This document shows, piece after piece, positions 45,813 to 58,429 of a DNA stretch of 64,000 nt. The stretch is taken from the NCBI GenBank assembly GCA_025024175.1, contig QCXZ01000001.1:34218942-34282941 (forward strand), read 5' to 3'. A program made the translations under genes and the position numbers. This stretch comes from Rhyzopertha dominica. Lineage: Eukaryota > Arthropoda > Insecta > Coleoptera > Bostrichidae. Position 1 is the first letter of the stretch; each line of letters starts with the position of its first letter. The notes below the pieces were generated by a model. The model was given only the letters and a program-made list of their open reading frames with translations, was not told the origin of the DNA and ran no database searches.

Positions 45813-46970
45813 ACAGGGTTTCTATAAGTGATTGATGCATCCAGGCGTTTGTGGAAATATTCGATTAAATCAATATGCCGCCTGTCAACAGAGTGAACAC
45901 AACTATTACTTTGACTGATACTTGTCAATTGTCGAATTATTTGATATATTTTAGTATGCGAAAATCCATGACAGTGTGTATTTGCGACATATGCTGTAGT
46001 GTTTTGCGGGATAATTAACTTTAAGGTTGCAAAAAACCTAGATTTGGGAAGTGTGGGGTAACACGGCATAACTTTTAGGTTATGTACCGTAGTTGTGAGC
46101 ACGATACACTTATATGAGTGTATCGTGGTTGTGAGGTTAGACGTTGTGACTACATTACGGCCCCCAGTGTTGCCAGAATGTTTAAGAGCAGTGTCTTGCT
46201 TGTCCATAAATCCCTACTGACCCTGCTTTTCCCTTAAATTATTATTATTATTATAAAGATGCGATGTTTACCAAAACGAAAAAGGCAATAGCAGCAATTC
46301 CCTCGGATTCTGAGCTAGTTACATCATCGTTAGCAGACTCTATGGCATATAAATATGTCTTAAATAATTTCTCTTGTGGTCAGTAATGGCAAAAATGCGA
46401 GTATGTGTATTTGTTCTTTTCACTTATAATTTTATTCTAATTAGAATAGCTAAAAGTTTTTCTACTTCTTTTAATGTTTTTAATCACTAATAATATAGAA
46501 CGTTCTTTTCACATACTCACTCATTGTTGCCGCAACGTTTATATTTTTATATTTATCACACATTTTGTATATTTATTCTGCGTAATGCAATATATTTTGG
46601 TAATGTAACACCTGTTTGGTAAATTTTTAAATCTTTATTTTTTTTACTTTATTTCCGTTTTTTGGAATATCCTCTAAACTATATCTATTTTTTGCGAATA
46701 ATAAATACGAAAAGAACCTGTGATTCTGAAAAATATTTTAGCTTAAAATCCCTACATAACAATAAATTAAAAAAATCCTTTCCTACATCTCTACTTTGAG
46801 AAACAATCTCTACGAATAGGAGAAATCCCTACGCCTGACAACATGATGTACGCCTGGTAAATTGTACTGTGATGGACTAAAAGACATGTTTAGCCAGCCG
46901 CAATAGTAAAATTTACAGTTAGAATATATACTAAGTGGCAGTGCAAGAGTACAAAAGTACCTGTATGTAC
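45813..46970. mobile_element. non-autonomous element copy B, interrupted by an insertion
   Basis: The left end ACAGGGTTTCTATAAGTGAT at 45813 matches copy A (23259) and its inverted right end. Shared sequence runs to about 46155 and resumes near 46855 (TGATGGACTAAAAGACATG). The interruption 46165-46845 is absent from copy A. The right end is lost or too diverged. Confidence 0.5.
46165..46845. mobile_element. hAT-like non-autonomous insertion inside copy B
   Basis: It starts CAGTGTTGCCAG and ends CTGACAACATG, which are imperfect inverted ends of hAT type. The motif AAATCCCTAC recurs near both ends (about 46206, 46747 and 46823). The eight flanking bases do not match clearly. No coding frame. 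Confidence 0.4.
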
Positions 46971-49900
46971 AAAATGGTTAAGGCATAACACAAGATGCTA
47001 TAAAGTGAAATTTTTTATTACAAAGTTACCTAAATGTTTTTAAAGAAAGGTAGTACTTATAATAAATGCTAGTCTTAAACAATATTTTATTACAAACAAG
47101 AAATACTAGCCTTAAACAATATATTATTACAAACGCAAAAATCCTAATAACTGTCGATATCTTAAAATATTACGTTTTCCGTTACGAACACGCAGAACGC
47201 TGTGTATTTTCTAGTAAATTATGTACTTCATCTTAAAGTTCGATAGATTTTATTGTACTCGTATTTACCTTTAAATTTGTCCAAATCTCTGTTTATAACA
47301 TCAAACTTTTTTTTTCAACCTTTTAAACTACAGCACAGATGCCTGCATTCGCGTGATTGGTTTTATGCAATAGAGAATGTGTTTTCCCATGTTTAGGTGA
47401 CTTAAATTTGCAAATAGTGCCACCTAGCTCATTAGTTCGAAAACACTTTTAAACATTTGATAGAGTCATTGAAAACGGGTTTGAAACACTATCCACCTAC
47501 GTAAAAATATAGGTATAGAGTCACCTTTAAAATTATAAATTTAAAAATCATATATTTTTTATATTCACTATTATAACTGCGTTACCTGCCTCACACAAAT
47601 TTAAATTCTGAATACAGATACAAACAAGACCTTTCTGTAGAACGAATTCGTTGTCACGCCGCACATACTGAATACACTGATTTGTATTGTAATGGTTGTC
47701 CTATTTTCCTTAAACGCGCACGTCTGACTTACTTTTACGCTATTGTTTTCAAGTAGTCTACTTATACAAATTATCTGAAAAAGTTATAATGCATGAACCC
47801 TGAAACATATCAACGGAGTAATATTAATGTCGTGTAAATCCTAGTTATAACACATGCAAGGCACGTATAGATAACCCAATATTGCAGTAAATAAACCATT
47901 TTACTATTACTTACGCAAAGCATGTTCAGTGGTGTTATTACAATAGCGTGGTAAACTCCCAGTCATCAAATAAGAAATAAGGCTGCGCAGTATAAGTAAG
48001 TACAATATAATTCAAAATTAGCTGTAAATAGATACAGGTTTTAAAATTGCAAAGGTTTTTTTCGCGCCAGAGTTTGATCCAAGTAATAGTAGTATTAAGT
48101 AGTTATATACCTATTTATGCTCTACATTATTCTATTTTTCAAATTTATAATTGCTTTAATTATCAGAACTAATTCACTTGAAAATAATACATCTTAACAA
48201 ATACTGATTTTAACTGTTCTTTAAAGTCATACGTGTTTTAGGAATGTTAAATTCTACGTGGGAATAATTTATTAATTTGAATGTAATTTAGAATATGAAC
48301 TGTCCTCTTTGCTGAACACATGAATATTACGAGTATAATGCTAACATAACGTTTTAATATCACGTAACTCTAGTGTCTTAAAATTCAGAAGAACTAAAGG
48401 ATATAGACACGATAATTCGAGCAGTAATAATCATTTATTTATCTTATCAACTTCACTAGGCTTACGCATAGGTACTTAATGTAACCAACGGTTGTTCTTA
48501 TTATTAACAAAGATGTGTTATTACAATTTTTTATCATTTTTAGAACTGTTATATTTAATTTCTAGTTATACATGATCATAAAGCCATATGAACTAGGAAC
48601 ACTATTACAATATTAATAATTTTGAATTACTTAGTCAATCAATGAAATGGAGGCACTTAACGTAAAATGTATAACAGTACCGTGTCACACTTTCTCTTTT
48701 CTGTTACACTATGTTGTAATAGAAATCAGTTTATTACATTCTCACGTTTTCTTTAACCAGAAATGATTTCTACAGAAGTGTAAACCCCTCTATTCCTATG
48801 TTCAACAATTAACTATTTCAATTTTTCGTATATTATGTTTTAAGATGAGCTGTCCACTTACCTAAGATATTTTAAATAAATTATAATTTTGGTTAAAGCC
48901 TTATTTGTATCGTAAAAATTCATGGCCTAACTTGATTTTCATACTACATATACTGATTTTGCTTGACGTGAAATTAGTTTAAACTTGAGCTAAGTACATA
49001 TTAGCAATTATGGAAATGTTAAGACAAGTAGTTAAACACCATGTAATTCAAAAGTCAACTGGTTTAAATGCTAATGGATTTACTTCGCTTATTTGTCTTT
49101 TTGAATGAAGCGCTTGAAATAAACTGAAAACATCCAGAACAAAGACTTATTGGCAAGATTCTCTTTTATGCTTGAGAATAGATTGAAGGTGTGTATATTG
49201 TCTACATTATTATATTTTAAATCAAAAAACTTGTTTTGATTCTACAGCTACCTCTGTTATTATGGGGCAGCTTTAAGATTTCTAGCTTGTTTTTTTACTT
49301 AAATCCTTTCTAGTTTTTTTTTTATCAACATCGTATCGTAATTTGTCCTTAATTGTACTAAGTGCTAAATAAGCGTGATCATGTAGAGTGGTAATAATAT
49401 CTATACAATGATTCTATGAAGGAATCCTCTAACTTTAGAATTTATCCGGTTGCTCTTCAGTGCATTTTCATGTTCAAGGTCCAAATATAACATTTCAAAG
49501 GTCAAGTTCGTGCTTTCTGTTTGATCAGTTTTCTTACATCTACATTTTTATATTCACGATATTGCAATTCTTTTCAAAGTTCTTACACACATTGTCCCTT
49601 TTATACTGGGAGTACATTTTGTAGTATTTTTAATTCATATTCGAGATTAAGTATCTTCAGCAAAACCTCTTGCTATTAAATCTATGATACGAGCAAAATT
49701 AACAAAATGTTTTGTTTTGTTACCAGTGGTAATTCTTTCAACATAATCGTATACGTCATAAAAATCTCGGAAGGCCTTTAGTGGGGAAATATAGTTTATC
49801 ATCAAGTTATAAACGCTTAATCAACGGGTGTTAAAGAGTCAGATCAGTCATACATATATATCTCAAGTAGGTAATTTCATTTCAAAGTCAACTCAATAAT

Positions 49901-50640
49901 TAATAGATATTGTATCAAGCTAAATATACTGAAGTGTAAATTCACGGAAAATGGGAAAACTATACCAGTCACTAATACAAGGTTGTATTTCATTTAATTA
50001 ATTAGTTTGTGCTGCTCATTATTAAGTTATTGTATGATAGCATTAAATCGTAAATCCCTTATCTTAACAGAGTGAGTAGAGAATGTTATTATGCTCAAAC
50101 TAAGAATAGTTGATGAGCTTCCTTATGGAATCGTCATTTTTCCATTTAGATGTATAAATACGAACTATTGCATTTATATAAAATATAAGAATTATTGTCA
50201 ACGATGTAAATTTCAAGGTTTACCGAAAACGCAATATTATTTGATACTGAAATTCTCATAGTGTTTTGGCACTTTGTTGCATGATATTGAACTTTTTAAA
50301 TACGTTCTTCCATGCTTGCAACTTGTATATAAATGTACATCCGATTATGTTAAGACAGTTCAATTACATTACAATTAAGCATAAAGTGTTATACTAATTA
50401 AATATAAAGTTTAGTACTTTTTGCGTATGGTATATCTACTCCTGTGATTGTAATTTAAAGGTGTAATTAATTATTGTGTTTGTTCGAGTTGGTGCTTAAA
50501 GTTTTTGCTTTATGACAGTGAATTATGTATAGTCTACAAAATATGGTCGAGTTTTAGAATGATTATTGCGATGTTACAAGTTTTACAATTTCTGATGTTA
50601 GATGAAAAAATATTTTATATAAATTGCCTCTAGTGTAAGT
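46971..50640. other. AT-rich region without recognisable feature
   Basis: No open frame with a domain and no long inverted repeat. A 46-bp segment at 48157-48202 recurs at 61638-61683 (shared TTATCAGAACTAATTCAC and AATAATACATCTTAACAAA). Confidence 0.5.
48157..48202 (+). repeat. 46-bp dispersed repeat, copy 1 (copy 2 at 61638-61683)
   Basis: Same orientation, one or two differences, and flanking sequence unrelated beyond the ends. Could be an element terminus. Confidence 0.6.
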
Positions 50641-50735
50641 ATAAATATTATAATTATATTATATTATAATATTAATTATAATTATCCCCATTCAAAGTGG
50701 GGAAATTCTTGCGAATAAAAAATATTTATAAACCT

Positions 50736-50830
50736 CGACCGGGAATCGAACTCTGACCTCTTGGTTTACGCTCAAGTATGCATACTAACACAATAATAAG
50801 ACTTCATAGCGCTGCTTCGCTCGAGACGAT
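50736..50830 (-). other. tRNA-like relic, probably the head of a SINE
   Basis: On the minus strand the sequence contains AGAGGTCAGAGTTCGATTCCC, which fits a tRNA T-arm and polymerase III box B (GGTTCGANNCC type). About 40 nt upstream lies a TTAGTATGCATAC segment that could be a weak box A. A proper acceptor stem and a 7-nt anticodon loop cannot be folded, so it is not offered as a functional tRNA gene. A CCCCATTCAAAGTGGGG hairpin follows at 50684-50702. Confidence 0.4.
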
Positions 50831-52940
50831 TTTATTGATGGTGTAATTATACCTATATGTTAAATGTATTCGCACGCTATTTAACATTATTGTAGTTAAT
50901 TACCTGCCCTCTAGTGCTGAGCTTTACTAGGTAAATTGATAAGTAGATCATGCATATAATGGAGTAGCTTTGTGCATTTGATATTACGTCACACAAAAGC
51001 AAATATCTTAAGTTTAACATCAGCAAATTTTACATGGCAGCTATAGTACCACTCTCCTTTTCTTCATAATCAATGTATCTTTGTGTCGAACCGCGATGTA
51101 TATGTAGGAAAGGTATTTCAAGAGCGTTTTTTTTAATTAGATTAATTGTAATGTGTAAATTACACCTGCTTAAACAAATCAGTATATCCTCAATATATTA
51201 TCCATACTTTTACTAAATTGCGAAAAATTGGAAATGTATACAAGCATATCTTACATTTTCGAATTTCTATTAAAAATTACATGTCCCTACTGTATATTAT
51301 AAAATGGATATAAAATAGAATTTCAGTCTCCAAACTCTAACCAAAATATGTTGGTAATATGTAATGAAAATAGTGTAACACCTTTTTTGACAGCTGAAAG
51401 TGCTCATTTCACTAAATTGGTATCGCTATTACCGGGAAATATTACATAATGGTTACTGTTTGTATAACACTTAGCATAATACTCTCGTTCGTTTTTATGC
51501 GAAGTTCAAACGGCGAAGGTCGGGAGCCAAGGACTGTGACCACCAAATTGTATCCGTTTTTTCGAATGATGCACCGGCATCTTTGATGTCTCACGTCGAG
51601 ACGGGTAAATCGTTAATTAGTTTTGTTCCGTGAATCCAATTAGTTCGTTAATTGTACGTTAATTGTTTCCAAAGTATGTTCAGCATCAACAAGGAATTGT
51701 GTGTGGTATTAATAATTAAGGCGCCGATGAACTACATTCGAAAAGTTAGAGTAAAGCGAAATTGATTATTTAGCGATATACTCTTAAATGAATTATTATG
51801 GTTGAATACTATTTTTATTAGCGTTCCTACGATACGTCGCAAGAGGGAGCTTTATGTTTAAAAATATCAAGGTGAGGTTGCACAGGGGTGGGCAGGATAA
51901 TTATGAAAAGTACATCATTCAGACTCCCTGTTAAATCTACGGAATCGGTTTTGAGATTATTCATTTATTTCTTTCGATTCGATAGCGATTGACTGTTTAA
52001 AATTCCCACTCTGTATATTTTAATATGGTATATACTCATATGTAACGCAACAAGACCCTGAGCATTATTTAATAATGCATTTCAATTTGCAGTTTGAGGT
52101 TTGTTAATCAGTCGTACAATTCCTGATTGAATTCGGATGAATTTGTTGCATTATAAACGTTGTTTACTTATGTTGCTAGGTTGCACAACTGGAAAATCCG
52201 TTTTATTTGCTGCATTACTGTCTACTGATCCATAGCTAGTTTCAAAACTGAAATGACGCAAAGCAAATTATATAGTGGTCTTTTAATACCTATACTGACA
52301 TAGCTGTTGCTGCTTCGATTTGTGTTTTTAACAAATATATTTTCGAGCTGCACAACTGCACAACGTGGATGTGTATAAAAGTATGCAAGTACGCTGAATT
52401 TATTATAATACTCTCAATAGCAGTATTTGGATATTAAATTAATTTTATATTTTAAAGCCTATAAACCAATCCACACGGAAGATTTATTACTAGTGGTATA
52501 CACAACAAGTTTATCGAATAACGTATAAATAACATCGGGTAATCGAAAAGAAACTATATGAATGATTTTGTATTAAGTATTTTATTTTGATTTTATAAAC
52601 GGGCAACGAAATACCATAAAATATACTTTATTGTTCACAAGTGGAGTTCTACGGACATCTGTATAGAGAGTCTACTTAAGCGAACTGTTCGTTGAGAAAC
52701 AAGTATGTTGATGCTCTTTCAAAAATGAAAGACTTAATCAGTTAGAAAAGGGACAGAGCGCGAGATAGCCTGTTTTTGCGAGTCAGATGAACACCGCCAA
52801 ATGAAGCACAAGAAGAATTCCATGTGAAAGCGTACAAACTCGTCGTACAGAGTGCAGAAAACTCTAACAGTGTAGAAGTGCTATAGTACGGTAATCAATA
52901 TACAGTTACAAACCATCCCACAATTTCTAATAGACTGGGC
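50831..52940. other. non-coding region
   Basis: No gene recognised. Positions 51480-51790 are less AT-biased and contain several TTAATTAG/TTAATTG words. 52570-52920 contains GC-richer sequence of unknown origin. Confidence 0.4.
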
Positions 52941-52941
52941 G

Positions 52942-53209
52942 TTTCAATGAAAACGGGCTACCCTCAATAATTCCCATGGAAGATAAATTCGAGTAAAATC
53001 CTAAAACTGCTCTCTGAGTAATTTAGTTTATTTTTAAATTGTACTGTTCGATAATCCCTCTGGAATCTCGCAGGGTTCTCATTTAGGTTTTTCCTTATAT
53101 GGAAAATATGTAATACTCTGGACTCGAGCTATTTCCTACTTTATTTACTCTTCCTAGTGTTCGATGAAAACGAGCCACCTCCAGTAATTTCTATGAGAGA
53201 CAAATTCGA
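52942..53209. repeat. two ~50-bp direct repeats
   Basis: 52942-52992 and 53159-53209 share TTCAATGAAAACGGGC/TTCGATGAAAACGAGC, then GCTACC/GCCACC and a closing ACAAATTCGA/GATAAATTCGA block. A third partial copy (ATGGAAGATAAGTCGAG) occurs at about 54208 on the far side of the mariner relic. Confidence 0.55.
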
Positions 53210-53269
53210 TTTTATTACGGGGAGACATCTAGCGATGGCCGTTATTAAATTAAAAAAAGTATTGAATTA

Positions 53270-54085
53270 GTTCATGAGCGCGGTTTTGATATCCTCGTCA
53301 TTCTTGAAGCGTTGTCCACCAAGCTATTGTTTGAAATGTAAGATAGGAAATGGTCTCTAGGTGCGAGGTCGGGACTGTAAGGCGGCTGCTCAAAAAGCTC
53401 CCAACGAAAATCGTGAATCTTTTCCTTGGTTGTGGCATGGGTGTGGGTCGAGCATTGTCGTGGAGGCGAACTATTCCCATCAACAGTTTCCCACGCTTAC
53501 GGTTTTGGATCGCTCTTCTCAGTTTGGTGAGCCTTTCTTAATTCGTAGAAATTGTAGTTGTTGTCTCAGGTTCAATAAATTTAACCAAAAGAACGCCCTT
53601 ATTATCCCAGAAAACGGTAGGAATCATTTTCCGAGTCGTGTAAAGAGATTTTTTTGATTTTGGTGAAGTTGAATGACACCACTGCATTAACTGTTGTTTT
53701 GGTGTCGTAGGATATTCACGTCTCGTCGCTCGTAACAATGTAAGAAAACAAGTCATTTACATCTTGTCGTTAACGATATAAAAACGCTCGTCCACTTTCT
53801 TGTATACAATTTGTGATATCTAAACTTTTATGTAACAGTCTTTAATATGGTGGAAATTCATCAGCTAGAGCGCTAATTGTCAATTGTTGATCAGATCACA
53901 GTCTACCTGTTGAACGACTTCATCGGTTTGAACGGTGAATCTGCCATTCCGCTCTTCAACAAGCACGTTAATGCTGCCGTTCTTGAATTCTTGACACCAC
54001 TGCCCTTTACTCATTAAAGCTGGTCCATAAACAAGGTATAACTTCTCAGCGGTGAGGATCCTTTTCCACCAAAAAAAAAACTAAT
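53270..54085 (-). pseudogene. mariner transposase, nearly full length but broken
   Basis: Minus-strand reading runs from about 54030 ('KGQWCQEFKNG', 'FTVQTDEVVQQV') through 'VTSDET' (first Asp; the following Trp is a stop), 'PTTPKQQLMQW', 'MIPTVFWDNKGVLLV', 'LHDNARP' (second Asp) and 'SPDLAPRD' (third Asp, in another frame). The motifs and spacing are those of DD34D mariners. Several frameshifts and stops are present. The N-terminal helix-turn-helix is too degenerate to follow. Confidence 0.8.
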
Positions 54086-54400
54086 CACTACTCGCACTTC
54101 GCATCTGACAGGATCACAGATTATCGCGGACATTGTCGACTGCATTCACTAGTTAGTGAATGAGGTTGAGAGAATAACCCTGGCACTTCTCACCTTTAAT
54201 GTTTTAATATGGAAGATAAGTCGAGTAATTTTGAAGGTTTTTTAAAATCCATTTTTTAAATGCGTAGGAAAAAAATATTGTTTTTTAATTCAATTTTAAC
54301 AGGAAATGTTAAATTATGTAACACGGGAATTTCCCATTTTTTGCATTAAGAACAAACAACTTAATCGTTTTTCAGTTTTTATCGTCTGTTTTATTTTCTT

Positions 54401-54654
54401 GATTTTATTTACATTGCATCGTGAATGCGGAAATACGAAGGCTGTGGAGTCCTCGGTGCCATCTAAACGGAACTCTGCGAGCTGGGCGGTCTATAAATTG
54501 TGAATAGACACCGGCCCAGTGCAGGTTCCTAGCGATGGCATCGGAGAAGCTACTCCTACTCTACCCTCGCGTGATGAACCCCAACAGGGCGAACTAATCG
54601 TAGGGTGAGAGTGGACCGACCAGGGCAGATGATTTTATTATCATTGCATCGTGA
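54401..54654 (+). mobile_element. SINE-like or truncated LINE insert with 24-bp target duplication
   Basis: GATTTTATT followed by CATTGCATCGTGA occurs at 54401-54424 and again at 54631-54654, with two mismatches in 24. Between them is a 206-bp GC-richer block (54425-54630). No coding frame is convincing and no poly(A) tail is seen, only an A/T-rich 3' flank. Direct repeats of this length fit target-primed reverse transcription. Confidence 0.55.
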
Positions 54655-54739
54655 GTTTAAATTTTGTAAATAATTACTACATAACGTTGAAAGCTAAAAA
54701 TCTAAAATAGTTTTTGTCATCCAGGAACGTACGAAAATT

Positions 54740-55650
54740 GTGAGTTTATTTTACAAAAATAATGACTGTGCTGGAGTTGCTGCTGGCAGCTGCAGTACGT
54801 TGATCCGGATAAACCTGTCCATCACTATTACATCTTGGAATTTATGGGAAACTCAGAAGGACTGAAACGGTTAGGAAACTATTGTAGAATTGTTACTGAT
54901 AAAGCTACCACTATTATCGTTTTGGATCATGTTGATCTCACTAAAGATACGTAACTTGTTCGAAAAATATCGCGAGTTTCTGGAATCAGGATTCTCCACA
55001 AACAAGTTTCATCCTTTCAAAACCCACTTGACGCATGAATTAAATGAAGACGATTGGATTTCTGTGAAAATATATCAACAGTAATCCATGTTTCCTTCAC
55101 AATACTTACTTCTCATATACTCGTAAGTATAAATTTTCCCTAAATGGCCATGTTAATCGCATAACTGCAGATACTGGACCAATGTTAATCCTCATTTGTA
55201 CTCGAAGTATACGCACTCAGAGGCCAAGAAACATAATATGTGAGCTGGGATATTTGGTAATCATATACAAATAGTAAGTCCTGTTTACCTTGAGGAGCAT
55301 CTCGACATGCTAGACCCACTAATAATCTATCCCCGTATCGTTGACATCATGGAACAAGATGAGAAGTTTAGTTAAAATGAAGTAGTTTTTCAGCAGAGCG
55401 GATCACCTCCTGATTATTGCGTTATTATGAGGTAATTCCTTGATGACAATTTCCAGAAGCATTGGATGGACAGAACTTATTGAATGCCCAGCAAGGTCTC
55501 CACATTATAAACCTCTGGGTTTTTTCTTAGCGTCACTTTTGGGCATTGCATCAAGGAATTGTGTTTGAGTGCCAGCAGTTGACCACAGAGATTTCATAAA
55601 TGTCAGGCATTTCGCAGCTAGTACCCATTACAAACTGATTGGTACATACT
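54740..55650 (+). pseudogene. DUF4817/DDE-type transposase relic (copy 3)
   Basis: Plus-strand frames read 'HPFKTHLTHELNEDDW', then 'HNCRYW', then 'NPHLYSKYTHSEAKKHNM' and 'AGIFGNHIQIVSP'. These follow the family pattern 'HPYKxxLxQELxExD...NRHNCRYWSxxNPHW...QxPxKxNVWAGIxGxxIIGP'. Next come 'VVFQQSGSPP' (second Asp replaced by Ser) and remnants of the C-terminal block, including DNA nearly identical to 22299 (GAGTGCCAGCAGTTG). Stops and frameshifts throughout. Confidence 0.65.
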
Positions 55651-57280
55651 TACTTACTATGATCTGTGAAGATACGGTACTGATCTTTATTGAAGAAAAG
55701 TTTGCAGACGAAGGCAAATAATTTTTTCGTGAGTGTTTAATGTTTTGAAACATTGTAGCGCGGCGGTTTATATCGCAGTATAAGCGTAGCCCTTTGTGCA
55801 GTTAACATAGGAGAGTACTTGCGTAATACAACAATGATTCAACAGATTAAATCTGAGAAATGATGTTGGCAAATTACTTTGAAAATTGAAGACTGTAACG
55901 TCATGGAAGACAATTATTTCGCAATGGTTTTACTTTTAGATGTTTAATTTTTCCCTCGCATACGCATAATTTTGTTTCGCTTTTATAATACCATGTATAA
56001 TGTCACTTATCTACAAGTTATCTAACCGCGTTGTTTTTCTTCCGCACTCAACTCCTGTTAACCAAACGCTGTATACATCAGGAAATAAAGGTGTGGCTTT
56101 AAATTTGCCCATTGTCTGCAAAATGCTAGTACTGGGAAAGCCCGTGATGAACAAGTAGCTTGACCTGGTTAGCGGTCAGAACTACTGGACCACACTAAAA
56201 CGTGAAATTGCGTGGAGTCCAACGACGTGTTAAAACAAAAAATTCTTTGCGTAAGGATAGCGGTCTTTTTAACATGATTAGCTGTTTCACAATTGAAACA
56301 AGGGTCACACACATATCATTGGTCTCGCTCAAAGTGATAATTTGTGTAAAAGAATTACTGTAACATCCAGAAGTTAGAGCCGTAATAATTGAGTCAAAAT
56401 AATAATCAAGGCAACTCGTAATTACAGTATGATTTGAGCTTGTTTGGATGCATTAAAATTGCAATGTCACTTATTGTTCATTTATCTCATGCACGTAAAT
56501 TTGTAACAGACAACCGACTCTACTGGTGGTATTACACAGTAGAAATAATAATAATAATAGTTTATTTAATTTTTATACATGTCCATGCAATTACAAGAAA
56601 ACAGACACATTGATGAAAGCAGAAACGCGGTGTAGAATAATCAAGAAACATTGTAGACTAGTAAAAAAGTGGACATCGAAATGAATGAATATAATAAGTC
56701 ATTTTATATTTTATACATTCCTTTTAAATGTTTTCAACCAAATCTGTGCCACAAATTAATAAAAAAATTTGATGAATTCTGCTGAGCAACTGTGCAACTG
56801 TGTGTTCAGCAGTGTTTTATTAACCATAGTGAACATGAGGGAGATTAATAGGATGTTACTACTTAAAATTATAATTTGATTGTTTTATTCAACCTCACAC
56901 ATGTAGAACGTGCTTGCATGAACGAATGCAAAACATTTTGGCTTGGACACATCCGATCTTTCGTTTCAATGTACATTCGGTGAAAGCTTCGATCATATAT
57001 ACTGATTTAAATGTATTCGGGTGAAAGCTATCCAATAGACAACGCCATCTAGCGGTGCCAATAGGCAACACCGTTTAGCTGTAGATGGTAGAAGTAGAGT
57101 TCCGTATATACAGGACATTAACTATGAAAGAAGGTATCCATACCTCAGTAAGGAGAATGCATGGAATGTATATGTATATATAATTCTCATGCCCGCGTAG
57201 TTTACAAGCATATATGGGAACTGCATCGGTAACTTTATAAATTTTCATTATACTTTAAAATATTTAATAAATATAGGTAA
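55651..57280. other. non-coding region
   Basis: No gene recognised. An (AAT)n run lies at 56546-56562. Confidence 0.5.
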
Positions 57281-57282
57281 TC

Positions 57283-57600
57283 ATGTCGAAAAAGTGCAGA
57301 ATTCCAGATTGCACTAAGGAAACGCTTTATACTAATATTTTACAAGTAACAAAAGATGAAAAAACTGGTGAACAGCGGATAAGCGGATAAAAGAAGTTTG
57401 TGAACCACACCCTAACCTGGTATTAGGCAAAAGTCTTACTATTGTTGAGAAGTATTTAAAGGAATCAGATATCGTGCGTTTCATGATATAAACGACTCAG
57501 CTAGCAAAATTAGTCAACGTATAATACGTTTTCAAATCAAAAGAAAAACGCCACAAACTGCATCAGACGTGTCCATGGGTGTATCGATAAATATAGTTAA
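57283..57600 (+). pseudogene. unidentified small broken coding relic
   Basis: ATG 57283 opens 35 codons beginning 'MSKKCRIPDC', a C-x4-C start reminiscent of short zinc-binding N-termini, ending at a TAA. Immediately after, the next frame reads 'EPHPNLVLGKSLTIVEKYL' and a further frame 'SASKISQRIIRFQIKRKTPQ', all of which look protein-like. I do not recognise the family; a decayed transposase N-terminus is one option. Confidence 0.25.
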
Positions 57601-58429
57601 AATGTTTCTCACATATTTATATTATGTCGAGTATCGATAAAGTAACGCATAATATTTAAAATAAGGGTTAATTGCAAATATTCGAAAAAACGGTTAAACG
57701 GGTAATTAGGATTTAAAGAGAGCTTTATATTTAGACGTTTTAGACAGCATTCTGATACTATGACGAAGATATGACATATATAGAACCATATGCACTTTTT
57801 GTGTAAGTCGAGCCTTATTATCTAAGGAATTTAACCATTATGTGCATAAAATGACGTTCAAAAATTGCATAGAGAACTAGATAAGCAAATGTTCAAAATG
57901 TGAAGTCAATTTACAATTTGGCACTTCTAATAGATCAATATGACACCTCTAATATATTGTTCGAGGTAGTAACTTGGTTCAAACCCGTTGGTACTTTACG
58001 TTCCTTTCGACTGCCGTAACCACTTGTTGAATATCTTGAATTAACGAAGACAGTTCCAAAAATACAAAAACGTCGACTACTATCAATAAGCAAAAGATTA
58101 TCATGTGTAGATTCCAGTGAGATTGAAAGAACTGAGAACCTACATATGCTCGAATCTACATATGATAACTGGTCTATAGATACCAATCGCGTTTTTGTTA
58201 TTTTTGGAAATGTTGATGTTCATCAAGTGCTTAGTCTACTCTGAAGTAATGCTAAAATTAGCGAAAAACTGACTTCGTAAATATGCAACATGCAATCAAA
58301 AGGTGACTTTTTAAAAATATAACAATGGCAGTGACAGGTTTCAAACAAAATATTTGCAGTGCTAATTAACATGCGACCTGCATGTTTTATTAAAATAGTG
58401 CGTCTAACGGAGACTAAAAAGACTCCAGA

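Noticed and set aside
50736..50830. Functional tRNA gene
   Set aside because: Box B is good but no acceptor stem or proper anticodon arm can be folded.
54306..54503. 65-codon plus-strand frame
   Set aside because: It runs across the left boundary of the inserted SINE-like block and therefore cannot be an ancestral gene.
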